Source: Pseudoscleropodium purum (lineage: Eukaryota > Streptophyta > Bryopsida > Hypnales > Brachytheciaceae). Taken from it: a stretch of DNA of 64,000 nucleotides. Shown one piece after another: positions 46,971 through 59,675 of this stretch; positions within the stretch are counted from its first letter, which is position 1, and every line of letters starts with the position of its first letter. The notes under the pieces were generated by a model that was not told where the DNA came from, ran no database searches, and saw only the letters and a program-made list of their open reading frames with translations. The stretch spans positions 21,247,063 through 21,311,062 of the forward strand of contig OZ017795.1 of the NCBI GenBank assembly GCA_963969395.1, read 5' to 3'. The position numbers were made by a program, and so were the translations under genes.

Positions 46971-49900
46971 GATTTGAAAAGGAATAGTAGTGAAGACTTT
47001 TTTGGTACTTGGATTCTCTACACAATTCCTTGGATTTGGGGGAGTGACTTCCCAATTTTCAAAATCTTTTCAAAATTTTGAATTTTGGTAATTTCTGGTC
47101 ATTGGATCAGAATTTGTAAGTGGATGTGCTGGGGTGCATGAGGTTCCATCACCGCTAAATAAAATACCAACCATATGGGAACAGCACCTCTTTATGAAAT
47201 AATTGGTACAGTTCCGAACCTAAACTGCCACAAACATAAAGAAGCAGTCACAATGAGCTTGCTCCTATTTGGTTTGAAATGGGTAGTTTACCTTATGTAC
47301 CAACATTCCCAAAACCTATTTTCCTTATTTCACTAGTAGGCTATGGCCACACCCTAGTAGGTACCTAATTCCGCGCCTAGGAGAGAAGTTGGTGGGAATA
47401 AAGACAAAAAAATTAGTTTGGAAATGTAGAATTTTGCATTTTTTTTGGTGGTAGAATACCATTGTGACATGGGGGAAAATTAAGTACAAACTTAAAGCTA
47501 TTTTTTTTTATCATTCAATATGTCCAAAATTGCTAAGTGGGAAAAGAAGTTTGTGGTGCAATGGTGATTTGTTCACAAGGCCAAGCAAATGTTGACAATT
47601 TCAGATTTTTTTTACAATAAAATTATCCAAGCCACATACAAAATTTTATGTCACTAGCAAGGAATTTGAACCCTTCTAGATTGTTCTACTGCAGTGCTAG
47701 TGTTCTGTATAACACAAAACAAACACGACACATTAGAGGGTTAGCAAAAACAAACAAATAGATGACTATGTGCAATAACAAGGCAAACCAAATCTATAGT
47801 CACAGCATTGTCACGCCTCCACTCTGTCCGCTAATGTCACACTTCCTCCATTCACAAAGTCGTAGAAGCATCTGGGCTTCTAGTAAAACTATCAAAGGCA
47901 AAGATCTTGGATGCTCAAATTAATGATTATTGCACACTATGAAACCAACAATGAGACCAACAATTTCTACACTACATGAAACATGCACACTTAAAATTTT
48001 ACTATTGAGGTACTAAAATTTCAAAACCTTCTTTTGAAACATTGCTTGAAAGGAGGAAAACATAAAAATATAAGAACAAAGTTTACAGTTACATAAAGTA
48101 TAGTTACACCATAGGAATTGTTGCATGTATCCAAACATCCTCAAAATGTGAATTGCATGCAAAGAGCAATTTTTCTACAAGAAAAAGATGAAAAAACTCA
48201 TCCTACGACATAGCTACTATCGTGTCATCACCAAGAAAAACATTACAAAATGGAGTTCACTAAGATTTATCTTCCATTCAATATTATGAAATGGAATGTC
48301 TATCCAGAATGTCCCCCTTCATAGATTGACACTTTCAATGAACACCACAGATCCAAGTACACGATTGAGTAGAAAACCACCCCCCAAACTATTAAAAGTA
48401 GAGCAACCTTCAAGCTCAAACCACTTTTTGATGTTGAATCATTTTTTGGGTGAGTGCAAGAGACATTAGTACTATTTTGTGTCACACTTGTAGTTTCTAA
48501 GTTATGATTGGTCATATCTTTCGCAAATTAAAGCCAATGTACTTGGATTTTTTTGTGAAGATTAGTATTTAAACAATAATTAGAGAACTTATTTTTTTTA
48601 TAAATTTTCAAAAATTATTTTGTATCAAATTTTCAATTTAGTTAATTTGTCACACTTTATCGTTTAGGGATTTTTAGTGCTAGGATTGCCCCAAATTATG
48701 GATTTAGAGCTAAAATTTTTGTGTTCTATTTCTACACTAGAGAGGCATGTGCCCACCAAAAAGAATTTAAAAAAAAAATTTATGTCCTTTACATTCATGC
48801 AAATAGGGCTCCCTTGCGATCACAATTCTGAACGTTGAAAATGGTTTCAAGATCATTCTTTTGGTGAAATGAATTCATCATGAAGTCTACTCAAATTGAA
48901 ATTTTTTAGTTTCTTTAGAAATAAATCCCTATTTTTTACAAATTAAAATGTCAAAGTACCTATTTTCATGAGATTTTGCACTTTTCTAGTTCTCCTATTT
49001 AAAATTTTTTTCTTTGTTTTTCCTTCCTAAGGTACCTTCTCTTTAAAGGTTTATATTTTAAACATATTTTTTAATTTTTTTTTCTAATTTTATAGTGCTA
49101 CTAAAAAAATCATGAGTATTGTGGACAATGCAACAAAATTGAATGGTGTTTCTTGCATTCATCCTCTTGGTAGACTTTTTGCACCACTATACATTTCAAT
49201 GAACACAACAAATTTCACCATTGAATGATGCTAGCCTTCAATGCATATTCTGGAAAGAGTGTTGAATACCCAATTCAAAGTTTCAAACTTCAAGTATTTA
49301 TGAAAATACTATTGAATGCTAATGGTTATCCTCATAGAAAAGAAAAACACATACAAAAAAACTTAATTATTATTCTTTAAGAAAATGTTAAGTAGAAGTA
49401 GGTAGAAGGTAGAAGGAAAATCTAAATTATTAATATCTCTAAGATGGAATTCAAATGCACTAATTCCAATGGTGAGATTTTTTTAGCAAGCAAAGTAAAC
49501 CATGTTGAACTTTTTTTTTCAAATTGTGAAAATTGCATTTAAAAATGTATTCAATGAGTTATTTTTCTAAGAAGATGCTCTAATACCTCAAAAAACAAGA
49601 TTGTTTGTAATTTTCTCACAAAAAATCAAAATGGAATGAATCAAAGATTTCCATATAGACTAAAAGATAATCTATGAGGATTTTTTTTTAAATAATTCAA
49701 ATTTTTGAATTTTGTTTTACTGCCCCATGTCCCCTATTTTGAGCTTATTTGGCTATAACTTTTGTTCCACACACCAATTGAAAAAAAATTATTTTGACAA
49801 AGCTAATCAATTTTTCTATCCTCCAAAAAAGTTTAAAAAAATCAAGACAAAATTGAGACCATATGTATGTGCCGTAAATCCCATAATTTCTTCTTTAAAG

Positions 49901-50160
49901 ATATAATAGTTCTTTATGGATTAAGTATTCTACATGTTACTTCTTTGAAAAATTTGTAATGAATTTGCAAAGTGTCCAAAAATTATGGAACCAATGGCAT
50001 TTTGATTCATTGTCCTTCAACTATATGCAAAAATTATTTTTCATTTTCTAGAGCATATCGGTTATTCTACAAAGCTTATTTGTGCAATTGGAGGTGTAGT
50101 AATTATATGTATGTATCATTGATTGTATTCAATAGTTGTTACAAATTTAACTTTTGGAAG
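46971..50160. other. AT-rich spacer, one doubtful small ORF
   Basis: There is no supported gene apart from the doubtful frame at 48300-48515. 47250-47300 has a weak remnant of the TAAGGTAA MITE (TAGTTTACCTTA). 49500-49670 is an inverted fragment of the ~0.9-kb dispersed repeat. Confidence 0.4.
48300..48515 (-). pseudogene. 71-codon frame with one membrane segment, possibly an exon fragment
   Basis: A hydrophilic N-terminus precedes LSLKVALLLIVWGVVFYSIV, a single membrane-spanning segment, then a short charged tail and a stop. The segment is reminiscent of the N-terminal membrane anchor of plant mid-SUN proteins, but 71 codons is far too short and I found no following exon on the minus strand. 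It may be a captured or relict exon, or chance. Function not assigned. Confidence 0.2.
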
Positions 50161-50161
50161 T

Positions 50162-50475
50162 CTTCAAGTCAGGGTTGACAGGACGTCCGGACGCTGTGTC
50201 CGCTGACATTCGCGGTCCTGGCGGACGCAGCGTCCGTCTGTCCCCCATCCGTCCGCCTGTCCGTCCGCTCGATTACGGCCGTCCGATCGACGCGTGGACT
50301 GATCTGGTCCGCACAATCTGGGCGTCCGCCTCGGGCGGTCAGGCCTTCTGCCCCACCCGTTCGCTTTCCGACAACGGTCGGGACGCTACGTCCGCTAGTG
50401 TTTGTGCGTCCGGACGTTCGGAAAACGGACGCTATTTTGGGGCGGACGTTGAGATTCGTCAACCCTGCTTCAAGT
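50162..50475. mobile_element. GC-rich hAT-type MITE, copy 2 (with 8-bp TSD)
   Basis: The element is 50170-50467 (298 bp). It begins CAGGGTTGACAGGACGTCCG and ends GAGATTCGTCAACCCTG, flanked by the perfect 8-bp repeat CTTCAAGT (50162-50169 and 50468-50475). It shares with copy 1 the ends, the blocks GACGCTGTGTCCG and CTGACATTCGCGG, and the right-hand block TTTTGGGGCGGACGT. The middle is more diverged. Open frames in both directions (50154-50507, 50169-50462) are compositional. Confidence 0.9.
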
Positions 50476-50479
50476 ACTG

Positions 50480-51950
50480 CTTTGTAGTATGTTGTAAATA
50501 TATTTAAGTATCATAGACTTTCTATAGGGGCATTTTATGTTCAATTTCCAGCATGTAGGTGATAGCTGACTAATTGTATGTGCAAGGATAGTTCTTTGAT
50601 GACAATATTGTGTTGTGTTTATATTGTTGATGTTTACATGTCTGAATAATAACATGTCATGAGAGTTTGTATGTGATTATTCCAAGAGGAGACAAAGCCT
50701 TCTTACGTAGTTAGACTTGTTAGTTTATTAGATAGAAATTAAAACATGTAATAGCACTTCTTAATGGCATTTTGAGGAGATGCAAGGCCAAAAACTTAAA
50801 GTACTATATCAAAGGGAGAGATTCCAATTTCTAAACAATTATGTTGCCCCCCATTTTTTTTAAAGTAATTTAATATCCAATTATCTCAAGAAAAAAGGAC
50901 AACTTCAAGCATTTATGGAAAAAAAGTCAAATGTGTTTGAAAAGATCAAATTGTAATCATGAATTTACAAAATGTTGCAATAGATGTTTCCAAGAACTCA
51001 TTGCATACATTTTGCACTCATGCATAGAACCAACACGTATAAAAAGTACTACTTCAAAATTGTTTATTCTAAATTGCCCTCCTCCAATTCAAACCCCCAA
51101 AATGAAAGAGCCAAGAAACTTAGAACCCTCTTGAAAAGAAGGCCTTGTAACTATAGGTTCAAAATCAAAAAAGAACACTACATTGAATTGAAGTCTCCAA
51201 AATGATAGAGTCAAGAAACTCAAAACCTTCTTAAAAGGAAGGCCACAAAGCCATTGGTCCAACCCCCTCCCAATAAAAAACATCATTGGATTGATGCCTC
51301 CAAAATGAAGGAGCCAAAAAACTAAAAGCCTTCTAGAAAGAAAGGTCAGATAATTAACCATAAGTCCTAAAATAGAACACTACATTGGAGTGTTGAGCTT
51401 AGATGAAAATGCTAGAGTATAAGGATGCTCATATTTTGATTTGCAGTGAATTATAGGAATGTTAAGCTCCATCTATGTACAAATTCCTTTCCATTGAAAG
51501 AGAAGGTACTTTTCCATCTACTTTAATCCATTACAGATTGCAATTTATCTATCTATAATGGAATGTTTCATTTATATTCATCCATCCAAAATAGGAATTT
51601 CATTTGTTCACAAAGCTTTTTGTCATTTGAACATATTTATCCATTGAAGATTGCAATTTCAGTCTCTTATAATGCAAATTTTCATGAGCATTCATCCATT
51701 ATAAATTGAAAATTCATCCATTTGATGGGGAACATGTTTTTTGTTCCATGTACACACTATAATGAAAATCCCCTATTAATTTGAATATTCATAGTTTATT
51801 CATATAGTGTCTGAAAAATGCATCTTAAGAGAATCTAGAATCCTCTTTTGATTACCAACAAGATCCATTAAAATTTTTTCAATTTTCAATTTGAAAAACT
51901 TACTTGTGTTTTGAGAATTGCAAACTGTCGGCATGGACAAACATTTAGGA
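50480..51950. other. AT-rich spacer, no gene seen
   Basis: 51080-51380 contains about three diverged ~90-bp units (CCAAAATGAAAGAGCCAAGAAACT, with CTTCTAGAAAG or CTTCTTAAAAGG), a weak tandem repeat. 51540-51720 repeats the motif ATCCATTATAGATTGCAATT several times. No exon is evident. Confidence 0.45.
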
Positions 51951-52235
51951 GACAACAAATTTGGGGCTCAAATTTGAACAAGCCAAGATTTTGCAGCACA
52001 AATTTCAAGCTCTGACGCCCCTAACTTATTGGTACCTTGCTGCATGGGGTGAAGGATGCCATCATTCAGCGTGCCCCAAGAAAATTAGCACATTCTTCAT
52101 TCATCCAACAGTTCTGAACGTTCATCCGACGCTTCTGTCAACAGAGTGGGACAGATTCCAACCCGAAACAGGCGTCTGCGTTCGGAAGGTGGTAGAAGGA
52201 ACCGAAGCCTGCAATTTCAGAGCAAGCATGCTGCA

Positions 52236-52244
52236 TTAGGGTTT
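52236..52244 (+). promoter_or_regulatory. Telo-box upstream of the TMEM33-like gene
   Basis: TTAGGGTTT lies 183 bp before the start codon in a locally GC-richer region, the same motif as in front of the CASP-like and SWI3-like genes. Confidence 0.45.
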
Positions 52245-52418
52245 CGATCTCGCCAGGTTCCTTGTCGGAGCTTCCAATCGCGATCGGAGTTCTATCTGCC
52301 GTGTGTGCATTTTGTTTTTACTCGAACTGGATTATGAAAGGAACGTCTTTCGCAGATTTGAAATTGCAGCATTGACGAAGAGGAGAGGGATCAATTTGCA
52401 GACTGTGAAGTGGTGGCG

Positions 52419-55400
52419 ATGGCGGGGGAGGATCAGGCGCTGAAACGGGCCACTGCGGAAGCGTATGCGTACGATGAGGACTCCCGATGGTCCGATTACT
52501 GGAACAATGTCCTGATTCCGCCGCAGATGAGTTCCCGGCCCGAGGTCCGGCGTCACTTTCAGCTCAAATTTTACCAGCGCTTCATCGTACGTGCCGCACC
52601 TAATTGTGTGCCTCTTATCCCATGATCGTGTGTGGATTTGTGAAGCGTGCTCGAGTCATTTTTTTGGTAATTTGTTTATGTTTTTGGTTTGCATTTAGTG
52701 GCTGATATGGAGATTTGCGATGCAATGGATTGTTTCAAACCTCTTGCGAATGTTAGAAGGATCTCTAAACGGAATGCTCTGGAGCTTGACTTTCGGATTT
52801 GCTATTACTTGTTGTCGGTAAGGAATTCAATGCGGATTAGGAGGCGAGGCTTTTAACGGGGTAATGCAGTGTGTCTGGTTTTGGTAAGTCTGCATTTTGC
52901 AAGTTTAGGGTAAATGTATAGAGTGTGTTATTGAGATATTCCTGTCTTTTGATGACATTGCAGAGATGTTAGTCTATGCTGCACCTGATGTGTTATTCCG
53001 ATTGCCTGTGCACTTTATGCAAGGAGAGAATTGGGACTGCAAAATCAAACCTGCAGCACTGATTCATCAGCCCAACACGTTTCATGGTCTTAGATCGCGT
53101 TGATCATTACATTAAATAGAGGAACAACACTTGCAGAATGCAGACTAATGAATAGCAGCCGTCTATGATGGTCTGCCCAATTGCAAACATCCCTCAAACT
53201 GGACTTCCTCACAAAACAGTAGTGCTGTTGCCTGCTCTTAGGCTTGATAACATCAGTAGGAAGTGCCTTTTGAAACTTCCACGTTTTTGTGGTGATTCAC
53301 GCTTCTGTTGAACCGCATGTTCATTGTATACATACCACGACATCTTGCAAATATACTGATTGCATTTTTCTAAACCTTTCCGTCCTCTCCTAAAGAGGAT
53401 TGCATATATACGTTGGCCTCTGCCTCTCATTGTTATCTTTACTCTTTTTGCAATTTTTTTTATCAACTTCTCTTGTGTGGCTCGGCTTCGTCGTAAATGA
53501 TGAATGACATTTTTTGTAAACTATTGAATTTGCACTTAAAATATGAATCAAGTTTGTGCCGGTGTTTTAATATCTAGATTCTAGTTCGAATGGCGGGTCG
53601 CTCAGGTACAATTAGTAACATGTAGCCTGTTTGTACAGGATTCAGAACTTGAAGTAGAACCTATCTCAAGCCTGAAAGACAGCTCCAAAGATAGTTCTGC
53701 AATTCCTCGAAGTCCGAACATTACGTTACATCAGCGTCAAGCTAGCGCAGGAACAAGCACAGGTACACTTCAATGTTTTAATATTGGATGACAGTCGTCT
53801 ATGTTTTTCTAGTCACATGAGATTACAGTCATTAAGTTGTTTCACCATAATGCACATTCGGCTTTTGTATTTAGCCACTGTGATATCTAGGAAACGGAAT
53901 AAGTTGCTTAGATTGGCTTCTGAAACGTCGCGTCTACGGTTTGGTCTTTCTATAAAAGATTCATCGACGAAATCCTGAAGAGATAGCTATATACTATAAT
54001 TATGACTCGATTTTAGGTTGTCTCATTGGAGTTCATGTCCGCAGCTTATGTGGGAATTGTTGCCCAGTCCTGAGGAATTTAATTGCTTGGCAATTGAGAC
54101 CCAGCTCCTAAATGTTACTGATTCGTCACTATTGTAGCTCGTAGCACGGCTGGAAACATCCCGACGCGACCTCACTCACGAGCGGCTCCTCGTACTAGTG
54201 GCACCCTTCAACTTGACCAGAAGTCTTTCCAATTTCTGAATAATGCATGGGTATGTTTTAGATTACTTTCTTTTTATTATTTCCTCCTGGTGTACTATTG
54301 CTTTGTGAGGGGTCAGGTTTATAAACATGTTCTTTCTGTGAAATTATTGATGCACTCATATATCCACAAAATTGAATGATTCTCAGGTTAGGATACTTAG
54401 TTTACCAGAGCGTTTTAAATTTTTTATAGACTGACTGACGGACTAACGTCTTTCTGATCTAATGCAGGTTGTCGTGATGGCAATTCTTGCTATATTTCCA
54501 TTTTTACCACGAGGTATATCTGATCGAGGATACCGCTTTTCATTAGCGGGCTCTGCTGTTGCGTGTGCTCATTGTCTCTACCAAAGTAATCGGGTATAAT
54601 TGGTGCTTTCACAACTTTAGACTTCATTGTGGATTTCATGAATTTACTGGAAAAATTGTGATGAGCTTACGACGCATCAGGGTCACTTTGCAGTGTCAAT
54701 ACTGGGTTCAGGTCTGTCGGAGTTAGTATTCTTCAGGTATCTGCTGCCTTGATTGTGCTGGTCGTAAGAGTTAATTTTGTGAAGAAAGATATGCATAGAG
54801 CAATTTTATTGATAGACAATTCATTTATCCCATTCATCTTGTAACTAGACATTGAAATCTGAGAGAGGTTCTAGATATATGCAATCAAGTGTAACTCAAA
54901 AGTGCCAACATGTGCATGCAATACTCCTGACGTTTATGTATAATTGTGGGGTTGCAAATAATTTAGCGCTTACTGAAGGCGAGTATTGTGCTGTATACAC
55001 AGAGACCTCGTGCTTGGAATTTGCAAGCTTTGCAGCAGTGGATGCAGTCTATAGTACCTTCTAAGGACTTCCTGTCATTTATGTTCTCTCTAATTTTTTT
55101 CTCTTCTATCTACCCCGTCAATTGTAAGTGTTCCTTCTCTTCCCATATTTGTTTACTTATTTGTCTCATTGGTTAATGCATATGTGCTGGGATTAATAGC
55201 AGTGGGCGGTTGCGTTTGATGACATGTTAGGGGGCACATATCGTATGCGATAATTTAAATGAATTATACTTTGTGAGTGGGAGGTTTTCTTAATTTAAAT
55301 TTATTTAAACCTGAAGTTCGTGAAGAGCTCTGGTGTATGCAGTTGCAGTGGTTCCGGTTCTTTGCCGGTCATTGGAGCAAGTAGTGATATTCCTGCAAGA

Positions 55401-56334
55401 GAATTTCAACAATACTCCACTCTACAAGTAATCTTTTTCCACCTTTACCATCATTTGATGATCATTTTTTTTTTTTTTAAATTATTTAAGTAAGGAACTG
55501 CTGGCTAATACGAAGGGCTTGGATCTCCTGTCCAGACTTGAGCTATCGTCTTTACTTCGTCTTATTTACTCCATTCAAAATGGTTCATATTTACACTTGC
55601 TTCAGCTTCTAAACCTGACTGACATGAAATCATGGTGCTGTTTGAATGAACAGGAATTTTCTACGTAGGCCTTGCGAACTGCTGACATCGAACCGGACAA
55701 TGTTGCATATGACAAGTACCAATGCAGAAATTGGGATTGGTTTCACGCTAATTTTCAAGATTCTCACGTACGCATGCCTTTGGCAAATATTGGGTCATTT
55801 AATCAGTAGTTCAGAAATGTCTTGCCTTACGAGAATTTTAAACTTCATCTTACAAATACTTGAAGGCTGTGCCGTCCAAAACCGTATCAACCTTGTAGAT
55901 TTGAACATAAGAATAATAGCTAATACATTTTCATGTTCTTCATGCAGGCCACAACGCAATCTTGTTCAAGCTTTAATCTACTGGCAGGTTGGTGTCCATT
56001 TCTATCAATCTTTGTATTCTCAGTTGTGATTTGTGCCAGGTTTATGGAAACTTGTAAATTTCTGAGTTAGATATGGAAGACTTTTTTGTGTCCTTGGTAA
56101 TTCTGGCTTTGCGAATTTAGAACTTTGGAATTGGAAACTGCATGAAGAGAATTATAAGTTTTACTTGTGTTTTTTCTCCAGTTATTGAAACTCTACTACA
56201 GAGCTCCAAATACTTCCGTGTATCATCAACAAGTTTGGTCAAAAATAGGCGCCCGTGTCGAGCCTCTGATTCATCGATTCGCTCCAGTTTTGGAGCGCCC
56301 CCTTGATTACGTCCGGAACTGGTTTCTCAGTTAG
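52419..56334 (+). CDS. TMEM33/Pom33-family ER and nuclear-envelope membrane protein
   Basis: The exons are 52419-52586, 53639-53762, 54138-54250, 54468-54593, 55003-55123, 55343-55427, 55654-55767, 55948-55987 and 56182-56334, giving 347 aa with all junctions GT-AG. A conserved N-terminal block (WSDYWNNVLIPPQMSSRPEV) is followed by a Ser/Arg-rich linker at about 60-125. Four hydrophobic segments follow (VVVMAILAIFPFLP; YRFSLAGSAVACAHCLY; FLSFMFSLIFFSSIYPV; IGIGFTLIFKILT), then a Tyr/Trp-rich C-terminus (ALIYWQLLKLYYRAPNT). This matches plant TMEM33 homologues, which are longer than the 247-aa human protein because of the N-terminal extension. Family members shape ER tubules and associate with nuclear pores and stress signalling; the plant role is little known. 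The start is the ATG at 52419, as upstream in-frame codons lack ATG. Confidence 0.88.
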
Positions 56335-58640
56335 ATAGCATATGTACAACGATTCATTTCTCCTGTTTTCTCGGTTATATCCTCACGAGAAGCCTCTTGT
56401 TCACCCCATATGTAGGAGCAGACATTCAGACAATCATGATTAGAAATTGTGCGAAGAATATGTGGAGGAGTTCCAGTTTGGGGGTCTGCATGTCAGGATG
56501 CTACTCGTTGGTATTAGATGTGTAGTTTCCCTTTATCATTTTCAGTTCTTAGAAGTTTTTATTCCAATCTGAGATTCTCTGGCTTGTTTCATTTTAGACA
56601 TGACGTTATTTTTCTAACCTTCAGAAGTACCTCTTGTAGTTGTGGTACTTCTTATTGGTATGCATGGTGGGAGTTTTCGCTAATATTCGGGTTTTGCAGC
56701 GACACGTTGTCAATGTATCATTTCATATTGAAACGGTCTTCCAAAATGTGATTTTTCTGAGCTCAATCATATCGATATATTATTGAAATATAAATTGCTA
56801 GAGAGTAAAGGGGAAATAAGGTAGAACAGCCTATTACCATCCTGATTTGGGGCCAACTTGAAGAGAGGTACATATTTTTCAGAGGTGTGTACTTGTTACA
56901 CAAATCAAACCCAAGTGGAATCATAATTTTCTGGTCAAAATTGTAATTTCTGTGAACTTTTAAAATAGGCTGCCCTGAAATTACAAAACTGTCCATAGAG
57001 TGGGGTCAAAAATGTCTTGTAAACAACCCATTACTATCTTTATATGTATCTACTTGGCACTTAAGTTCCCACCAATGAAGGGTTGACATATTACCCCTTT
57101 GGATATTAATGCACTGAAATTGTTAGGAAAGTGAATGGATATGGGTTTTGAAGTCAATGGAATTGGGCCATTGCATAGGTAAGAGAATTGGGCAAATGAC
57201 AGAATTGGGTTGTTCTCCCTTATACTTGTTTGAGTTTGGTATGGATCAAAAATCTATTTATTTGAGTCCTGTGTTTGAGCTTGGAGATCCATGGCAATAA
57301 TTGCTATTGATGTAACTCTAATTTTGACCAAGTTATCCAAACCATGTCTTGATTCTTGCCTTAAATGTAAATGTTTTGGAACAAGAGTTTAAAGTTGATT
57401 TGGGTACACCTACAATCAACACTTTATTTAATTATTAATATATATATTTGTCAACATCTTTTGTGAACTTAGTTTCATTCTTTTTAAGCATGTGACTAAA
57501 TTATCATTATTGCCAAGATTAGAAGATTATACTTTGTAATATATATTTGTGTATGAATATACAAGATTATAAATACAATTTTCAAGTTGTACTTCCTAGC
57601 AAGACCATGATAAATTTGGAAAATTTCATTGGCTCACTAAATGAGTTGCACATAAATTTTTCATGGTTATGAGAAAGATTATGAAAAGGCTACATGCATT
57701 TATTTAAATCATGTTTTTGGAGTCTTTTGTATATATAATTGTACTATACTTCTTTACATATTTTAATAGGTAATATAAGTTATCTATTATCTAGTAATCT
57801 TTTTAAGTAATCATTTGGAATGAAGTTATCTACAAACTAAGAAATCTTCATAATTATGTAAGTTTTTAATGACGTTCTTTTCACCTAGGTACAATATCTT
57901 TGCCCATAATGGTACATGTACTATTATATTGTTGCTATTGTATAAAATTCTCTAGCTCTTTAAGTTGCTTGTACAAAATTGCAAATGGTATAATGTTCTT
58001 ATTCCATTAGATGTATAACTTCCATGAGTAGTATGAGCAAAATTCCTCCTCTACTTTTGAAGTTTGGCAAGTACGTAAACAACATGATATAAAATGCAGA
58101 TTTCCCCTAAAATAACCATGCATAATGCAAAAGTCTCACTCTAGGAGGAGTTAAAGTTTGTTGGCCTTGTTGGCCTTGTTGACCTTGTTGGGCAAGGTTG
58201 GAAAAATAAATTTCCTTCTAGCCCCTTCTAGCCTTAAACATTTTAATCTTTCAATCTATATAGTCAAAGTTTCTGAATTGTTTTCCACACATTCCCATAG
58301 TAGTCTAGTGCTAATTATTTACAGTTGAATTTTATGAAGAAAAATAAAATTTCGTATTATTCTCTCACTACCTTAAAAGTGACATTTTTTTGACAGTTTC
58401 TACCAGAATGTGCCTTGGTCCTTTAGGGGTTAAATGGAAATGTTACGCTTTGGCACCTATCCCTGCGCGCACACACACAAAAAACAAAAAACAAAAAAAC
58501 AAAAACAAAAAAACATCTTCAACAAATCACTACTCACCCTGTTGCTGTGAAATGATGGACTACAGTATCTCATCATGCTCCAAAAGGGGTTTCATTCTTC
58601 AACCGCTTCAAAACAAGCGAATCAAACAAAAGAAATAAAA
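56335..58640. other. Spacer downstream of the TMEM33-like gene
   Basis: This stretch holds the 3' untranslated DNA and then AT-rich sequence. A short GTTGGCCTT minisatellite of about four units lies at 58159-58190. 58240-58435 is a terminal fragment of the 0.9-kb dispersed repeat, ending CTTTAGGGGTTAA. No gene is seen. Confidence 0.5.
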
Positions 58641-59675
58641 ATAAATGATCGCCCTAAATGAATGCAACTGGGATTCAAACAGGAGATGCTCACCGACGTG
58701 GCACCTCGGCGGACCCACACAGCGCCACCGCATTGCCAACTGGATTGTATGCGGACTCCCAGCCTCTCACCCGTCGTCAAGTCGGCCACCGTCCCGCCAG
58801 AACGGAGACCGTTCTTCCCCCCCCGCTGCAAAGCTAGCTCCACCCTCGTCATCCTCGTCGTCGTCGAAGACCGTTTTAGGGTTCACTCGCCCGCCCCGCA
58901 GGCAGGGTTACGACCGGGGTTGCTCCAAATTGCAATTTCCTTCCTTAATCACTCCTTCCAATTCCATAACTTTGTCTCTGTCTCCAAAAAAATTTGGTAG
59001 AATTTTGCAGAGCCGTTGCATCGAGGTCCTTATCGTCGATTTTGGTATTCTGTGGGGTTGGCTATGGCGGATTGACGAGCGGGTCGGCTATGGGGATTCC
59101 GTTGTAACTGGATTGTATGATTCGCTCGTTGGGTATTCACTTTGGAGCTTGATGTGGTGGTAGAGTAGTCGGACGGTTAGCCCGGTGATTTCGGGGTGGT
59201 TCTAGCATTTTGAGGTTTGTGAAGTGAATTGCGGTGCAGGGAGCTCACTTGGTTGGCGTGTACGAAGGGGTCTCGTTTGGGGTCGAGTGCATCTAGGTAT
59301 AGGAGCGTCTATGTAGATTCGTGATGAAATTTGCAGTGGAGTTGAGAGGTTAAATAATTTGCGAGCGTTGGGGGAGCGGTTGCGGGTGGTGTTGTGAATT
59401 TGATGTTTAGGGTTGTGATTGTGGACTGAGTGGTTTAAGAGGCGTAGAGATGCATTTGTGGCCGGCGAGCTTTTGAATTGGACATCAGGGGCATGGTTAG
59501 TGGTGCAAGGTACGTAATGGACGGCGCCCGTGCAGTGTTTTTGAATGTGAGAGAAGTCGGAATTAGACTCCCGCCGAACTTGTGAACAGGATTGGGGAAT
59601 GTGCGGGGGGTAAAAGAGCCGCGGCAGCCGGAATTGGGAATGAGCTTTTATGGTAGCTGAGAGTTGCGAATAATC
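58641..59675 (+). promoter_or_regulatory. GC-rich promoter/leader region of the RING-WD40 gene
   Basis: About 1 kb of GC-rich DNA precedes the start codon, with telo-box-like TTTTAGGGTT at 58874 and TTTAGGGTTG at 59405. A 172-codon plus-strand frame (58645-59163) and a 183-codon minus-strand frame (59202-59753) are open but show only low-complexity Ser/Pro-type sequence. Several upstream ATGs would make the leader poorly translated if transcription starts early. An unrecognised upstream exon cannot be excluded. Confidence 0.4.

Noticed and set aside
50154..50507. ORFs in both directions over the second GC-rich island
   Set aside because: Same reason: GC-driven lack of stop codons in a MITE with clear ends and TSD.
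58645..59163. 172-codon ORF before the RING-WD40 gene
   Set aside because: Low-complexity Ser/Pro-rich start, no domain, and located in the GC-rich promoter/leader; kept only as a possible leader.
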